Of a stretch of DNA of 64,000 bases, positions 8,631-17,682 are shown piece by piece (positions within the stretch are counted from its first letter, which is position 1; each line of letters opens with the position of its first letter). Where the stretch lies: NCBI RefSeq assembly GCF_902499125.1, contig NZ_CABVPX010000031.1, positions 32,826 through 96,825 on the forward strand, read 5' to 3'. The position numbers were made by a program, and so were the translations under genes. The notes beneath the pieces are model-generated. The model was not told the DNA's origin and made no database searches. It was given only the letters and a program-made list of their open reading frames with translations. Origin of the DNA: Burkholderia arboris. GTDB lineage: Bacteria; Pseudomonadota; Gammaproteobacteria; Burkholderiales; Burkholderiaceae.

Positions 8631-8675
8631 AATCGACATCGATCGTCAGACTAGTATGCATGCTTCAATCGACAT
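8631..8675. promoter_or_regulatory. Direct repeat, candidate AraC-family binding sites
   Basis: AATCGACAT occurs at 8631-8639 and again at 8667-8675 in the same orientation, 36 bases apart start to start. Both copies are preceded by CTT. They lie in the divergent region between the AraC gene and the SDR gene. Direct repeats are the usual form of AraC-family sites. Confidence 0.4.
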
Positions 8676-8690
8676 TCGGGAGAAGCACAC

Positions 8691-9524
8691 ATGGCATCAG
8701 GCAACATCATGCTCATCACGGGCGTCAGCAGCGGCTTCGGTCGCGCGCTGGCACAGGAGGCGCTGGCGGCCGGTCACACGGTGGTCGGCACGGTGCGAAG
8801 CGCGCAGGCGGCGCGGGAATTCGAGGCGCTGTCCGCGCAGGCGGCGGTTGCACGCGTGCTCGACGTGACCGACTTCGAGCGCATCGACGGCGTCGTCGCG
8901 GACATCGAGGCGAACGTCGGGCCGGTCGACGTGCTGGTGAACAACGCGGGCTACGGGCACGAGGGGATCATGGAGGAAGCGCCGCTCGCGGAGATGCGCC
9001 GGCAGTTCGACGTGAACGTATTCGGCGCGGTCGCGATGATGAAGGCGGTCGTGCCGTTCATGCGCGAGCGTCGGCGCGGCCGCATCCTGAACATCACGTC
9101 GATGGGCGGTCACGTCACGATGCCGGGCATCGCCTACTACTGCGGCAGCAAATTCGCACTGGAGGGCATTTCCGAAACGCTCGGCAAGGAGCTCGCGCCG
9201 TTCGGCGTGGCCGTGACGGCCGTTGCGCCGGGTTCGTTCCGCACCGACTGGGCCGGCCGCTCGATGGCGCGCACGCCACGCTCGATCGCCGACTACGACG
9301 CACTGTTCGACCCGATCCGCCAGGCGCGCGAGGACAAGAGCGGCAAGCAGTTGGGCGACCCCGCGAAGGCCGCGCGGGCGATGCTCGCCGTCATGGCAGC
9401 CGAACACCCGCCCGCGCACCTGTTGCTCGGCAGCGATGCGCTGCGGCTGGTGCGGAACAAACTGTCGGCACTGGACGACGAAATCCGCGCGTGGGAGGCC
9501 GTGACGGTTTCGACGGACGGCTGA
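8691..9524 (+). CDS. SDR-family NAD(P)-dependent oxidoreductase
   Basis: A 277-residue classical short-chain dehydrogenase. The cofactor motif is ITGVSSGFGRALA near residue 10, the NNAGYG motif follows, the catalytic Ser is in ILNITSMGGH, and the active-site pair is in AYYCGSKFALEG (YxxxK). The missing acidic residue after the second strand and the VRSAQAAREF segment suggest NADP preference, but this is uncertain. The ATG has GGGAGAAG upstream. It is divergent from the AraC regulator, which probably controls it. The substrate is not predictable. Confidence 0.88.
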   Translation: MASGNIMLITGVSSGFGRALAQEALAAGHTVVGTVRSAQAAREFEALSAQAAVARVLDVTDFERIDGVVADIEANVGPVDVLVNNAGYGHEGIMEEAPLAEMRRQFDVNVFGAVAMMKAVVPFMRERRRGRILNITSMGGHVTMPGIAYYCGSKFALEGISETLGKELAPFGVAVTAVAPGSFRTDWAGRSMARTPRSIADYDALFDPIRQAREDKSGKQLGDPAKAARAMLAVMAAEHPPAHLLLGSDALRLVRNKLSALDDEIRAWEAVTVSTDG

Positions 9525-9610
9525 CGCGCGCGGTGCGCAACGCAACGGCGCCGTTCATTTCCTGTCGGCGGATGATCGGCCCGCGTGGCCTGTCATGGCA
9601 TCGGGATTTC

Positions 9611-9628
9611 ACATTAATGTCCGATAAT
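9611..9628 (+). promoter_or_regulatory. Palindrome next to a -10-like hexamer upstream of the haloperoxidase gene
   Basis: ACATTAATGT (9611-9620) is a perfect 10-base palindrome followed two bases later by GATAAT (9623-9628), a good -10 match. No clear -35 is present at the usual distance, so an activator could be involved. Confidence 0.3.
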
Positions 9629-9677
9629 GGCTGCCGGCGAGTGCGCCATGTTCATTCACCTCACAGGAGTCATCGCG

Positions 9678-10514
9678 ATGCCATACGTCACCACGAAGGA
9701 TCACGTCGAGATCTTTTACAAGGACTGGGGCCCGAAGGACGCGCAGCCCATCATGTTCCACCATGGCTGGCCGCTGTCCGGCGACGACTGGGATGCGCAG
9801 ATGCTCTTCTTCGTCCAGAAGGGTTATCGCGTGATCGCGCACGATCGGCGCGGCCACGGTCGCTCGGCGCAAGTCTCGGACGGCCACGACATGGATCATT
9901 ACGCTGCGGACGCGTTCGCCGTCGTCGAAGCGCTCGACCTGCGCAATGCGGTGCACATCGGTCACTCGACGGGCGGCGGTGAGGTGGCCCGCTACGTCGC
10001 GAAGCATGGCGAGCCGGCCGGTCGCGTCGCGAAGGCCGTGCTGGTCAGCGCGGTGCCGCCGCTGATGTTGAAAACCGCGTCGAATCCCGACGGCTTGCCG
10101 CTCGAAGTGTTCGACGGCTTCCGGAAGGCGCTCGCCGACAATCGTGCGCAGTTCTTCCTCGACGTGCCGAGCGGCCCGTTCTACGGTTTCAACCGGGAAG
10201 GGGCAACCGTGCATCAGGGCGTGATCCGCAACTGGTGGCGCCAGGGCATGGAAGGCAGCGCGAAGGCGCATTACGAAGGCATCAAGGCGTTCTCGGAAAC
10301 GGACCAGACCGACGACCTGAAGTCGATCTCCGTCCCGACGCTCGTGCTGCACGGCGAGGACGACCAGATCGTGCCGATCGCGGATTCCGCGCTGAAGTCG
10401 GTCAAGCTGCTGAAGAACGGCACGCTCAAGACCTACCCGGGTTATTCGCACGGCATGCTGACGGTCAACGCGGACGTGCTGAACGCCGACCTGCTGGCGT
10501 TCGTGCAGGCGTAA
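9678..10514 (+). CDS. Cofactor-free haloperoxidase-like alpha/beta hydrolase
   Basis: A 278-residue alpha/beta hydrolase of the non-heme chloroperoxidase/perhydrolase group. It shows FHHGWPLSGDDW (oxyanion region), DRRGHGRS, the nucleophile elbow IGHSTGGGEVARY with serine, the acid in LHGEDDQIVP and the histidine in YPGYSHGM. These enzymes hydrolyse esters or form peracids that halogenate substrates non-specifically. There is no signal peptide. The ATG at 9678 has AGGAG about 10 bases upstream; an in-frame start at 9627 is less likely. It is a single-gene unit. Confidence 0.88.
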   Translation: MPYVTTKDHVEIFYKDWGPKDAQPIMFHHGWPLSGDDWDAQMLFFVQKGYRVIAHDRRGHGRSAQVSDGHDMDHYAADAFAVVEALDLRNAVHIGHSTGGGEVARYVAKHGEPAGRVAKAVLVSAVPPLMLKTASNPDGLPLEVFDGFRKALADNRAQFFLDVPSGPFYGFNREGATVHQGVIRNWWRQGMEGSAKAHYEGIKAFSETDQTDDLKSISVPTLVLHGEDDQIVPIADSALKSVKLLKNGTLKTYPGYSHGMLTVNADVLNADLLAFVQA

Positions 10515-10610
10515 CGATGTTGGGCGCATGCCTGCGTCGGCGGGCTGCGCCGTGACCGGCGGCAGGCGATCCGCCGGCCCCGTTGAAAGGGGCGGCGCGA
10601 TCGCCAGGTT

Positions 10611-11531
10611 TCAGCCCATCCCGTTGAAGCGAACACCCGGATGCGCGAGGCGCGGCATCCGGCCTGCCAGAAACGTATGCAGTTCGCGCACCTGCGCAGC
10701 CTTGCCGGAATCCTCGGGCCAGACGAGGTAATACGCGTCACCGGTGCTGACGGCCGTCTTGAACGGCAGCGCGAGCTGCTTCTCGTCGATCGCCTTCGCG
10801 CACAGCGCGAGGTCGCCGATCGAAATCCCGTGGCCGGCGATCGCCGCCGCGATCCCCTGTTCGAGCATGTCGAACACCTGCCCGCGCGTGATGTCCACAT
10901 CCAGATCGTGACCGCTGCCCTTGAGCCAGCGGCGCCAGTCGCGCCGGTCGGGCGACGGGTGGATCAGCTCGCACGCGGAAGGGTTCGCGCGCACGACCGT
11001 CGCGGTCGCGCGCGAGCACACCGGAATCAGCCATTCGTCGAACAGCTTCACGCAGTGCGTGCTTTCGCCGAACCTGCCGGTGCCGAGCAGGATCGCGCAA
11101 TCGTAGGACTCGCTGAAAAAATCGACGGTATCGACATCCATCCACACGCTCGCGATCTGCACTTCGAACGCCGGCTGCGTGGCGCGAAAGGCGGCGAGCG
11201 CGTCGAGCAGCCAGCGCATCGTGAGCGTCGACGGCGCCTTGACCCGCAGCACGTCGCGCTGCGTCTGGAACAGCATGCAGGCTTCCTCGACCTGCCGGAA
11301 CCCGCGCCTCAGGCCCGATGCGAAGATGTGCGCTTCCGCCGTCACGGTCATCCTGGGCCCGCGCCGGACGAACAGCTTCCGGCCGAAATAGGCCTCGAGC
11401 GTCTTCACGTGCTTGCTGACCGCGCTTTGCGTCAGGCTCAGCTCCTCGGCGGCGAGCGTGAACGAGCCGGTGCGTGCGGCGCTCTCGAACGCGCGCAGCG
11501 CATAGACGGGGGGAAGCGATTTGGCCTTCAT
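10611..11531 (-). CDS. LysR-family transcriptional regulator (GcvA-like)
   Basis: A 306-residue LysR protein. The winged helix-turn-helix is at residues about 6-65 (LPPVYALRAFESAARTGSFT, then AEELSLTQSAVSKHVKTLEA), followed by a periplasmic-binding-protein-like effector domain. The LPPxxALRAFEAAAR start is typical of the GcvA/AmpR subgroup. It is divergent from a LysE-family exporter, so the usual reading is that it activates that exporter in response to an amino acid or related ligand. Confidence 0.88.
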   Translation of the reverse strand: MKAKSLPPVYALRAFESAARTGSFTLAAEELSLTQSAVSKHVKTLEAYFGRKLFVRRGPRMTVTAEAHIFASGLRRGFRQVEEACMLFQTQRDVLRVKAPSTLTMRWLLDALAAFRATQPAFEVQIASVWMDVDTVDFFSESYDCAILLGTGRFGESTHCVKLFDEWLIPVCSRATATVVRANPSACELIHPSPDRRDWRRWLKGSGHDLDVDITRGQVFDMLEQGIAAAIAGHGISIGDLALCAKAIDEKQLALPFKTAVSTGDAYYLVWPEDSGKAAQVRELHTFLAGRMPRLAHPGVRFNGMG

Positions 11532-11542
11532 GGGTTTTGAAT

Positions 11543-11557
11543 ATGAATAAAACTCAT
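11543..11557. promoter_or_regulatory. Candidate LysR-type binding site
   Basis: ATGAATAAAACTCAT is an interrupted palindrome (ATGA-N7-TCAT) inside the divergent region between the LysR gene and the LysE gene, 12 bases upstream of the LysR start. Its position suits autoregulation. Assignment rests on symmetry and location only. Confidence 0.3.
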
Positions 11558-11696
11558 GTCATCAGACAGGATTTTCCGTTTTTCACCGGCAGCCCGGACG
11601 CGCGATACTGGCTGAAACCGTGCCGTCCGAGACGTCGAGCCTCCATGATGCCACCGTGATGGGCACGCCTCCCGAATCGTCGATCAACTTTTATTC

Positions 11697-12332
11697 ATGT
11701 CACTCCATTACCCGCTGCTGTTCGCCTATCTCGCCGCGATCGTGCTGCTCATCGCGACCCCCGGCCCGGTCGTCATGCTCGTGACGGGTACCGTCGCGCG
11801 GCGCGGCTTCCGCCAGGGCGTGCTGACCGCGGTGGGCGCGAATGCCGCGAGCCTCGTGATGATCGCGGGCGCGATGCTGATGGTGTTCGGCGTCGTGATG
11901 GTCAGCGATCGCCTGCTCGCCGGGCTGCATGTCGCGGGATGCGTATTCATCGCGGTGCTGGCGATCCGGACGCTGCTCGGCGAATGGCGCGCCGGTCACG
12001 ACGCGGCGGCAGGCGCACCGGTGCCGCAGCCACGGGGGTTGCCCGGTATCGTGCGCGGCTTCCTCGTCGGCATCGCGAACCCGAAGGACCTGCTGTTCTT
12101 CGTCGCGTTCTTTCCGCAGTTCGTCGGCATCACGCCGGACTCGCGCGTGAGCCTGGCGATCCTGGCCGCGTTGTGGATCGCAGTCGATTTCACGATCCTG
12201 ACCGGCTACATGGCCGCGATCAACCATCCGTCGATTCACCGGAAGCAGCGATGGATCTCGGCGTCGTCGGCGCTCGCGCTGCTCGCAATTGCGCTCGCCG
12301 GGCTCGGCAGCACGATCGTGGGCGCCGTGTAG
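11697..12332 (+). CDS. LysE/RhtB-family exporter
   Basis: A 211-residue inner-membrane protein with five to six hydrophobic segments, typical of LysE/RhtB amino acid and homoserine-lactone exporters. The family motif TPGPVVMLVTGTVARRGFRQ, then GVLTAVGANAA, lies near residue 21, and GFLVGIANPKDLLFFVAFFPQF near residue 118. It is divergent from the LysR regulator, the classic lysG-lysE arrangement. The substrate could be an amino acid or another small polar compound. Confidence 0.88.
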   Translation: MSLHYPLLFAYLAAIVLLIATPGPVVMLVTGTVARRGFRQGVLTAVGANAASLVMIAGAMLMVFGVVMVSDRLLAGLHVAGCVFIAVLAIRTLLGEWRAGHDAAAGAPVPQPRGLPGIVRGFLVGIANPKDLLFFVAFFPQFVGITPDSRVSLAILAALWIAVDFTILTGYMAAINHPSIHRKQRWISASSALALLAIALAGLGSTIVGAV

Positions 12333-12390
12333 CGCTTCGGCGATCTGCGTTACGCTTCACGTGCCCCGGATTTTTTCCTCGAGTTCAATC

Positions 12391-12765
12391 ATGTCCAGTT
12401 CCGCTACCGCTTTTTCCGAACACCTCTTTTCGTACGGCACGCTGCAACTCGAACAGGTGCAGCTCGCCACCTTCGGCCGCAAGCTCGACGGTCGCGAGGA
12501 CGCGATGCCCGGCTACGCGATGACGATGCTGAAGATCGACGATCCGGAAGTGGTCGCGACGAGCGGGAAGACCCATCACCCGGTGGTGGCCTATACCGGC
12601 CAGTCCGGCGATCGCGTGACCGGCACCGTGTTTGCGATCACGCGCGAGGAACTGCGGCACGCGGACGACTACGAAGTCGACGCGTATCGGCGCGACCGCG
12701 TCGTGCTCGAGTCGGGAGTTGCGGCGTGGGTGTACGTGGACGCGAGCTCGCCGCGCCCGGGCTGA
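12391..12765 (+). CDS. AIG2-like (gamma-glutamylcyclotransferase fold) family protein
   Basis: A 124-residue protein. The start of the GGCT fold, HLFSYGTLQLEQVQLATFGR, is clear, and ITREELRHADDYEVDAYRR carries the conserved acidic residues in the usual place near the C-terminus. Members cyclise gamma-glutamyl groups or have unknown activities. I chose ATG 12391 because it directly precedes the conserved fold; the frame further upstream overlaps the LysE gene. The gene follows lysE by 58 bases and may be read from its own or the lysE promoter. Confidence 0.8.
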   Translation: MSSSATAFSEHLFSYGTLQLEQVQLATFGRKLDGREDAMPGYAMTMLKIDDPEVVATSGKTHHPVVAYTGQSGDRVTGTVFAITREELRHADDYEVDAYRRDRVVLESGVAAWVYVDASSPRPG

Positions 12766-12808
12766 CCCGGGCGCGCGGGCGGGATCGCCCTCGCCGTGTG
12801 GCCGCCCG

Positions 12809-13516
12809 CTACCGGTTGCGCAGGAACACGACGTAGCCGCGGAACCACGGATTCGATGCGAGGTAGGGCGGCGCGTCCCACTCGCCGCCCTGGATCACGC
12901 CGATGCGAAACGGCAGCTGCAGCCGCGCGACACGCGGCAGGTAGGCCGCGTAGTTGGGGATCGTGCTGCGGCCCTGGTAGGTCTGCACGACCACCTCGTC
13001 GACGATCCCCTTGAGCTGGTTGACCTGGCCGGTATCGATGCGGCTGCTCCAGTCGAGCAGCCCCGTGATGCTCAGCCGGCAATCGGCGGGCAAGGTCTCG
13101 CGCAGCGTCCGCAGGAATTCGAGGTAATCCTGCAGGTGGCGCGTACGCGCATCGAAGTCGATCTGGATGCCGGCGATCGTGCGGCCGGACGCACGCCAGC
13201 GCTCGAGCTGCGCGAGCATGATCTGCGTGACGCGCGGCGTCCAGCGCAGCGTATGCGCACGATAGACGAGCCACACGCGCGCATCGGGCGCGGGCGGCAG
13301 CGCGACGCCCTGCGCGATCACGCGTACCTGCGACTCGTCAAGCGGCGACGCCTCGATCTGCCCTTGCAGCACGTAGACGGTGCGCGCGCCGTGCACGATC
13401 GCCTGCGGCTTCACGCCCGCCCACAGCCAGAATGCGTCGTACTGCGCAGCGTCGACGGTGCCGGCCAGCGCGGCGCGCGCGGCCAGCAGCAGCGCGATGC
13501 ACGCGATGCGCTTCAT
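12809..13516 (-). CDS. Secreted DUF3142-domain protein
   Basis: A 235-residue protein with an N-terminal signal peptide (MKRIACIALLLAARAALA). The body resembles DUF3142, a glycosidase-like TIM-barrel family: TIAGIQIDFDARTRHLQDY (about residues 115-133), LSITGLLDWSSR, VVVQTYQGRST and FRIGVIQGGEWD. The IDFD motif sits where glycosidase-like barrels carry acidic active-site residues. It starts 7 bases after the stop of the 722-residue secreted protein, so the two are cotranscribed. The substrate is unknown. Confidence 0.75.
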   Translation of the reverse strand: MKRIACIALLLAARAALAGTVDAAQYDAFWLWAGVKPQAIVHGARTVYVLQGQIEASPLDESQVRVIAQGVALPPAPDARVWLVYRAHTLRWTPRVTQIMLAQLERWRASGRTIAGIQIDFDARTRHLQDYLEFLRTLRETLPADCRLSITGLLDWSSRIDTGQVNQLKGIVDEVVVQTYQGRSTIPNYAAYLPRVARLQLPFRIGVIQGGEWDAPPYLASNPWFRGYVVFLRNR

Positions 13517-13523
13517 GCGGCGC

Positions 13524-15692
13524 TTACCAGTAGTAGCGGAGCTTCTGCGCCCACGGGCTGCCCGGATAGGCAGTCTTGAGCGTATCGAACCAGCGCTTGC
13601 GCGTGTTTTTCGGCACGTCCTTGCCGCCGCATTCGTTGGAGCCGGCCGGCGCATAGCACTTGATCGCGCGGTAGAACGCGTACGCGCGGTCGTTCGGGTT
13701 CGCCTGCGCATCGGCCATCACCGTCACGTAGCTCGACATCCGCTCGTACGGCTTGCCCGCGAACTGCGACGGCGATGCACCGAGCGTCGGCGGCACGCGG
13801 GTAGCGGACGTGTTCGACGCGCTGCGCATCCACGGCGGCACCGGATCGCTTTCGAGGCCGGACGCGGGCGGATGCAGGCGCACGAAATCGGCGAGGCAGT
13901 TCAGCCCTTTCGGATCGGCGGGATTCTGCTGCAGCGCCGTGGCGATGTCGCGCGCGGACAGGCACGCGTAGCCGTCTTCGTTCTTCGCGCCGGATGCGAT
14001 GAACGGCTTCAGCGGATCGGCGGGCGTGCCGGACACCAGCGCGGTATCGGCGATGAATTCCGCGTAATGCGAGCGCGTGAGTTCCTTGTACAGCAGCGTG
14101 TACAGCGCGGTGTCGCGCAGCGCGCCGCCGGTCGCCTGGTTCTGCGCCTGCGCGCGCAGCAGGTCCGCATTGGCCGTGCGCTGCAGCAGGACTGCACGGA
14201 TCGCGGCGTTCTGCACGACGGAATCGTCGGCAAACACGTCGTTGACGAGGCCGGCCTGCTCCAGGTTGATCGCAAGCGCGAGTTCCAGCATTTCGCGCTG
14301 GAAGCGGAATTTCGCGAGCGGGACCAGGTCGCGCCACAGCTGGCGGGCCTTGTCGTTCTGGCCGCTGTCCTCCAGCGCGAATGCGCGCAGCGCCTGCTGG
14401 CTGAGCCCGAAGTAGTCGAGCGGCGCGGCGGGCGTCTGCGGCAGCAGTTCGAGCGCGGCATCCGGCTTGTGCCCGATCTGGACATACCAGGTTGCGAGCA
14501 GGTAGTCGTACAGCGCGGGCGCGTTCGCGAAGCGCGGCTTCTGCGCTTGCAATTCGTCCAGCGTCATCGGCTTGCGGGTCGAATCGCTGCTGTCCGACAC
14601 GCGCATGCGCTGCAGGTCGACGGTGGCGAGCACGGTGGGCGACTGGATCTGGCGCGCGTCGAAGTCCGGTCCGAACAGCAGCTTGCTGTCGAGTTCGTTT
14701 GCCAGTTGCATCAGCGGCACGTTCGATGTCGCCGGCGACCAGCGCGCGAGTGCGTGGCCATACAGGTCGGCCTGCTGCGTGACGTTGCCGCCGAGCCACG
14801 CGACACGCCGCAGCAGCCCCGTCGCGGAGGCCGCATAGCGTCCCTGCGGATACACCTTCAGGTAGGTGCGGAACACCGTGTTCGCGGCGTCGAGCGACAC
14901 CTTCGACACGCGTGCGCGCGACGGCGTCGGGTTGTCGTTGTCGAATGCGTTGGCTTGCGCGGCGTTCAATTGCGCGCGCCCGGCCATATAGAGGCCGGTT
15001 TCCTTCAGCCACGGGTCCGCGCTGTGCGATGCGTTCGCGAAGGCCCGGGTCGCGGTGAGGAAGTCGGCGCGGTAGAACGCGTTCGTGCCGTCGAGATACG
15101 CGGCGAACTGCTGGCCGAGCGGCGACTTGACCGGCGGCTTCGTCCACACGGCGCTCGCGCCGCCCGCGGCACAGGTTTTTTGTGCGATGTCGGCGCGCGC
15201 CGCGCGCAGGCGCGTGGCCTCGTCGGCGGGGAGGCCGCCGGCGCCGCCGAGGGCGTCGTTGAATGCGTCCGAGCCCGAGCCCATGCTGCGGCAGATGCTG
15301 CCTTCGCCGTCGGCATACCGGTTCGACGACGCATCCGCATCCGGCGCGTTGCCGGTCTTGTCGGGCTCCTTCTGGCCGATGTAGATCCATCCGGAGAAAT
15401 CCATCGGGAACGGCACGACGATCTGGTTGATCCGCTCTTTCGCGGGGATGGTCTTCGGGTCCGGAAACACCTGCGCGACCTTGCTGCTATCGACCATCAT
15501 CAGCATCGCGTTGATGCGCGTGTCGTTGGCGGGCGTCAGGATCGGCAGGTTGCCGCACGAATAGGAAGATTGCCGGAGCGTGTTCGGCACGTAGCAGCCG
15601 TCGTCCCCGCTGGCATGGGCGGCCGGCGTCCAGAGCAGGCTGGCCGCCAGCGCGGCGAACAGGTTTCGGTGCAGCGATGGGTTTCTTGGCAT
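13524..15692 (-). CDS. Large secreted protein with helical repeats, function unknown
   Basis: A 722-residue protein beginning MPRNPSLHRNLFAALAASLL and ending its signal peptide near AHASG. The mature part starts with a Cys-containing segment (DDGCYVPNTLRQSSYSCG), contains RADFLTATRAFANASHS and other alpha-helical stretches that look like degenerate TPR/Sel1-type repeats, and ends in RKRWFDTLKTAYPGSPWAQK, a TPR-like outer-membrane-assembly style helix pair. I do not recognise a named family. The DUF3142 gene follows directly, suggesting a joint periplasmic function, possibly in processing a polysaccharide. Confidence 0.7.
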   Translation of the reverse strand: MPRNPSLHRNLFAALAASLLWTPAAHASGDDGCYVPNTLRQSSYSCGNLPILTPANDTRINAMLMMVDSSKVAQVFPDPKTIPAKERINQIVVPFPMDFSGWIYIGQKEPDKTGNAPDADASSNRYADGEGSICRSMGSGSDAFNDALGGAGGLPADEATRLRAARADIAQKTCAAGGASAVWTKPPVKSPLGQQFAAYLDGTNAFYRADFLTATRAFANASHSADPWLKETGLYMAGRAQLNAAQANAFDNDNPTPSRARVSKVSLDAANTVFRTYLKVYPQGRYAASATGLLRRVAWLGGNVTQQADLYGHALARWSPATSNVPLMQLANELDSKLLFGPDFDARQIQSPTVLATVDLQRMRVSDSSDSTRKPMTLDELQAQKPRFANAPALYDYLLATWYVQIGHKPDAALELLPQTPAAPLDYFGLSQQALRAFALEDSGQNDKARQLWRDLVPLAKFRFQREMLELALAINLEQAGLVNDVFADDSVVQNAAIRAVLLQRTANADLLRAQAQNQATGGALRDTALYTLLYKELTRSHYAEFIADTALVSGTPADPLKPFIASGAKNEDGYACLSARDIATALQQNPADPKGLNCLADFVRLHPPASGLESDPVPPWMRSASNTSATRVPPTLGASPSQFAGKPYERMSSYVTVMADAQANPNDRAYAFYRAIKCYAPAGSNECGGKDVPKNTRKRWFDTLKTAYPGSPWAQKLRYYW

Positions 15693-16144
15693 TTTTCTTG
15701 TGCTGGGTAGGAGGCCGCGACGGCCGGATCTCTCAGGGGGCGCGGTTTGCCCCGGCGCGTATCGTACCTCACGGGCGGCAACGCCTGCCGGCGTGCAGCC
15801 GGGCCGGCCCGGCCGAGCACAGGCCCGGCGAAATGGAAGTCCACTCAGTGTGGACGCAACGCCACCTTGAATCCGGATCGCTTGAATTAAGATGCAGCCG
15901 GCAGTGACGGACATCCGACGAAAGACGACCCGGCGTGATCGTTGCTGCCCGACGGGGGAGGTTTGCCGCAAGCGGCGTTCGCGTCGATCCGCACGGCGGA
16001 ATCGATCATCAAGGGGGGGCGAACCGATGCCGGTTTCCATGCCTGTTAAATAGTATTGCTTATCAATGGGCCGGACGATGGGATGCGTCGTTGCGGCGGA
16101 CGGCAGACGAGAGTGCGCCGGCAAATGAAAACAAGAGGATTCCG
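15693..16144. other. Divergent intergenic region
   Basis: This 452-base gap separates the 722-residue secreted protein from the repeat lipoprotein. It has an AT-rich patch at 16042-16067 including a -10-like TAGTAT at 16051-16056 without a clear -35, and another AT-richer patch near 15878-15892. I find no coding potential or repeats here. Confidence 0.45.
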
Positions 16145-17650
16145 ATGAAACCCATTACATGGATGGTCATGGCAGCCGCGCTCGCGCTGACCGCATGCGG
16201 CGGCGACGACGTCGCGACGAACGACGGCGCGTCGTTGTCGACGCCGAACAATCCCGGCTCGCCTTCCGGCCCGACCTCGCCCGGTGGCGGCTCGAGCGGC
16301 GGCCCGACGGGCGGCGGGTCCACGCAGCCGCAGGCCGGCTGGTCGACGGCCGCTGCGGTGGACGGCAAGGGGCCGGAGGGCGATCCCAGCGTGACGATCG
16401 ACGCAAGCGGCAACGCGCTCGCCACCTGGATGACCAATGGCCCGGCCGGCGCGAACGGCAACGAGATGTGGGGCGCGCACTATGTCGCGGGTTCGGGCTG
16501 GGGCAGCGCGACGCGGCTCGACACCGGCGACGGCTCGCATTCGATGAACACGACGAGCTCGAGTCCGCCGCAACTGGTCGGCAACGCGAGCGGGCAGGCC
16601 GTCGCGTTCTGGACCGAATGGATGCCGGGCCCCAACACGTACGCATTGTGGGCGCGGCCGTACAGCCCGGCCGGCGGCTGGGGCGCGGCATTCGAACTGG
16701 TGCCGGACGTGACGGGTTCGACCTATTCGGCCGGGATCGACAGCCAGGGCAACGCGCTCGTCGCGTGGACGCAGTCGATCAGCCTGCTCGATACGCGCAT
16801 CGCGTGGTCGCGCTACACGCAGGCCGGACAGTGGTCGTCGCCGGCGGTGATCCAGATGCCGGTGCAGAGCGGGCCGGGGGCGGTGACCGGCGACACCGAC
16901 AACGTGAGGCCGATGATCTCGGTCCTGTCGTCGGGCCGTGCCGTGCTCGCATGGCGGCAGACCAACCATACGCACTCGGCGCTGTGGACCGCCACGTACG
17001 ACGCGGCCAACGGCTGGACCAACGTCAATCAGGCCGTGTCGAACACGAGCCTGTTCACGACGATCATCTCGCCGGTGGCAGGCATGGACGCGAAGGGCAA
17101 CATCACGCTGCTTTGGGGGGAAATCGACGTGACGGGCGGGAAGATCTACACCGCCACGATGTCGCAACGATATGTGTCCGGAACCGGGTGGCAGCCCGCG
17201 CAGCCCGTTTCGCCGGCGATCGTCGAGCCGACGGGTTTCATCGCGACGCCGATGCTGGCCGTCAACGACAACGGCGTGGCCGCCGCGATGTGGGCGGAAG
17301 GCGGCGCGGCCCTGCAGGTGAGCGTCGCCGATACCAGCGGGAACTGGGGGCCGCTGCAGCGGCTGACGGAGCACCTGAACGGTGCGGCTGGCCAGTATCC
17401 GCCGCTCGTGGTCGATGCGGGAGGCAACGTGACGGCGGCATGGCAGGACACGGGCCTGCCGGGCGCGTCGGCGGTCATCGCGGCCAGCTACCGGAAGGGT
17501 GCGTGGAGCGCGTCGACGGTGGCGGCCCAGAGCGCGTCGTGGCCGGCGCTGGCCGTGAACGCGACGGGGGCGATGGCGCTTGCCTGGCTGTCGTATGTCC
17601 CGAGCGTCGGCAGCCAGGTGCAGGCCAGTTTCTATACGCCGGGATCGTAA
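16145..17650 (+). CDS. Lipoprotein with eight propeller-like repeats
   Basis: A 501-residue protein with a lipoprotein signal (MKPITWMVMAAALALTACGG, Cys at residue 18) and a low-complexity Gly/Ser/Pro/Thr linker at about 35-60. The mature part contains eight similar motifs of the form D-x-x-G-N-A-x-x-x-W, among them DASGNALATWMTNG, DSQGNALVAWTQS, DAKGNITLLWGE, DAGGNVTAAWQD and NATGAMALAWLSY, spaced roughly 50-60 residues. This pattern suggests a beta-propeller anchored in the envelope. No catalytic motif is apparent; binding of a glycan or protein partner is plausible. A second lipoprotein gene follows 32 bases downstream. Confidence 0.75.
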   Translation: MKPITWMVMAAALALTACGGDDVATNDGASLSTPNNPGSPSGPTSPGGGSSGGPTGGGSTQPQAGWSTAAAVDGKGPEGDPSVTIDASGNALATWMTNGPAGANGNEMWGAHYVAGSGWGSATRLDTGDGSHSMNTTSSSPPQLVGNASGQAVAFWTEWMPGPNTYALWARPYSPAGGWGAAFELVPDVTGSTYSAGIDSQGNALVAWTQSISLLDTRIAWSRYTQAGQWSSPAVIQMPVQSGPGAVTGDTDNVRPMISVLSSGRAVLAWRQTNHTHSALWTATYDAANGWTNVNQAVSNTSLFTTIISPVAGMDAKGNITLLWGEIDVTGGKIYTATMSQRYVSGTGWQPAQPVSPAIVEPTGFIATPMLAVNDNGVAAAMWAEGGAALQVSVADTSGNWGPLQRLTEHLNGAAGQYPPLVVDAGGNVTAAWQDTGLPGASAVIAASYRKGAWSASTVAAQSASWPALAVNATGAMALAWLSYVPSVGSQVQASFYTPGS

Positions 17651-17682
17651 CCGGTTCGCGCCGGGAAATTGAGGGAGAAAGC

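Noticed and set aside
10556..10577. Hairpin CCGGCGG/CCGCCGG after the haloperoxidase gene as a terminator
   Set aside because: Stem of only 7 pairs with an 8-base loop and no T-run; could be chance in GC-rich DNA.
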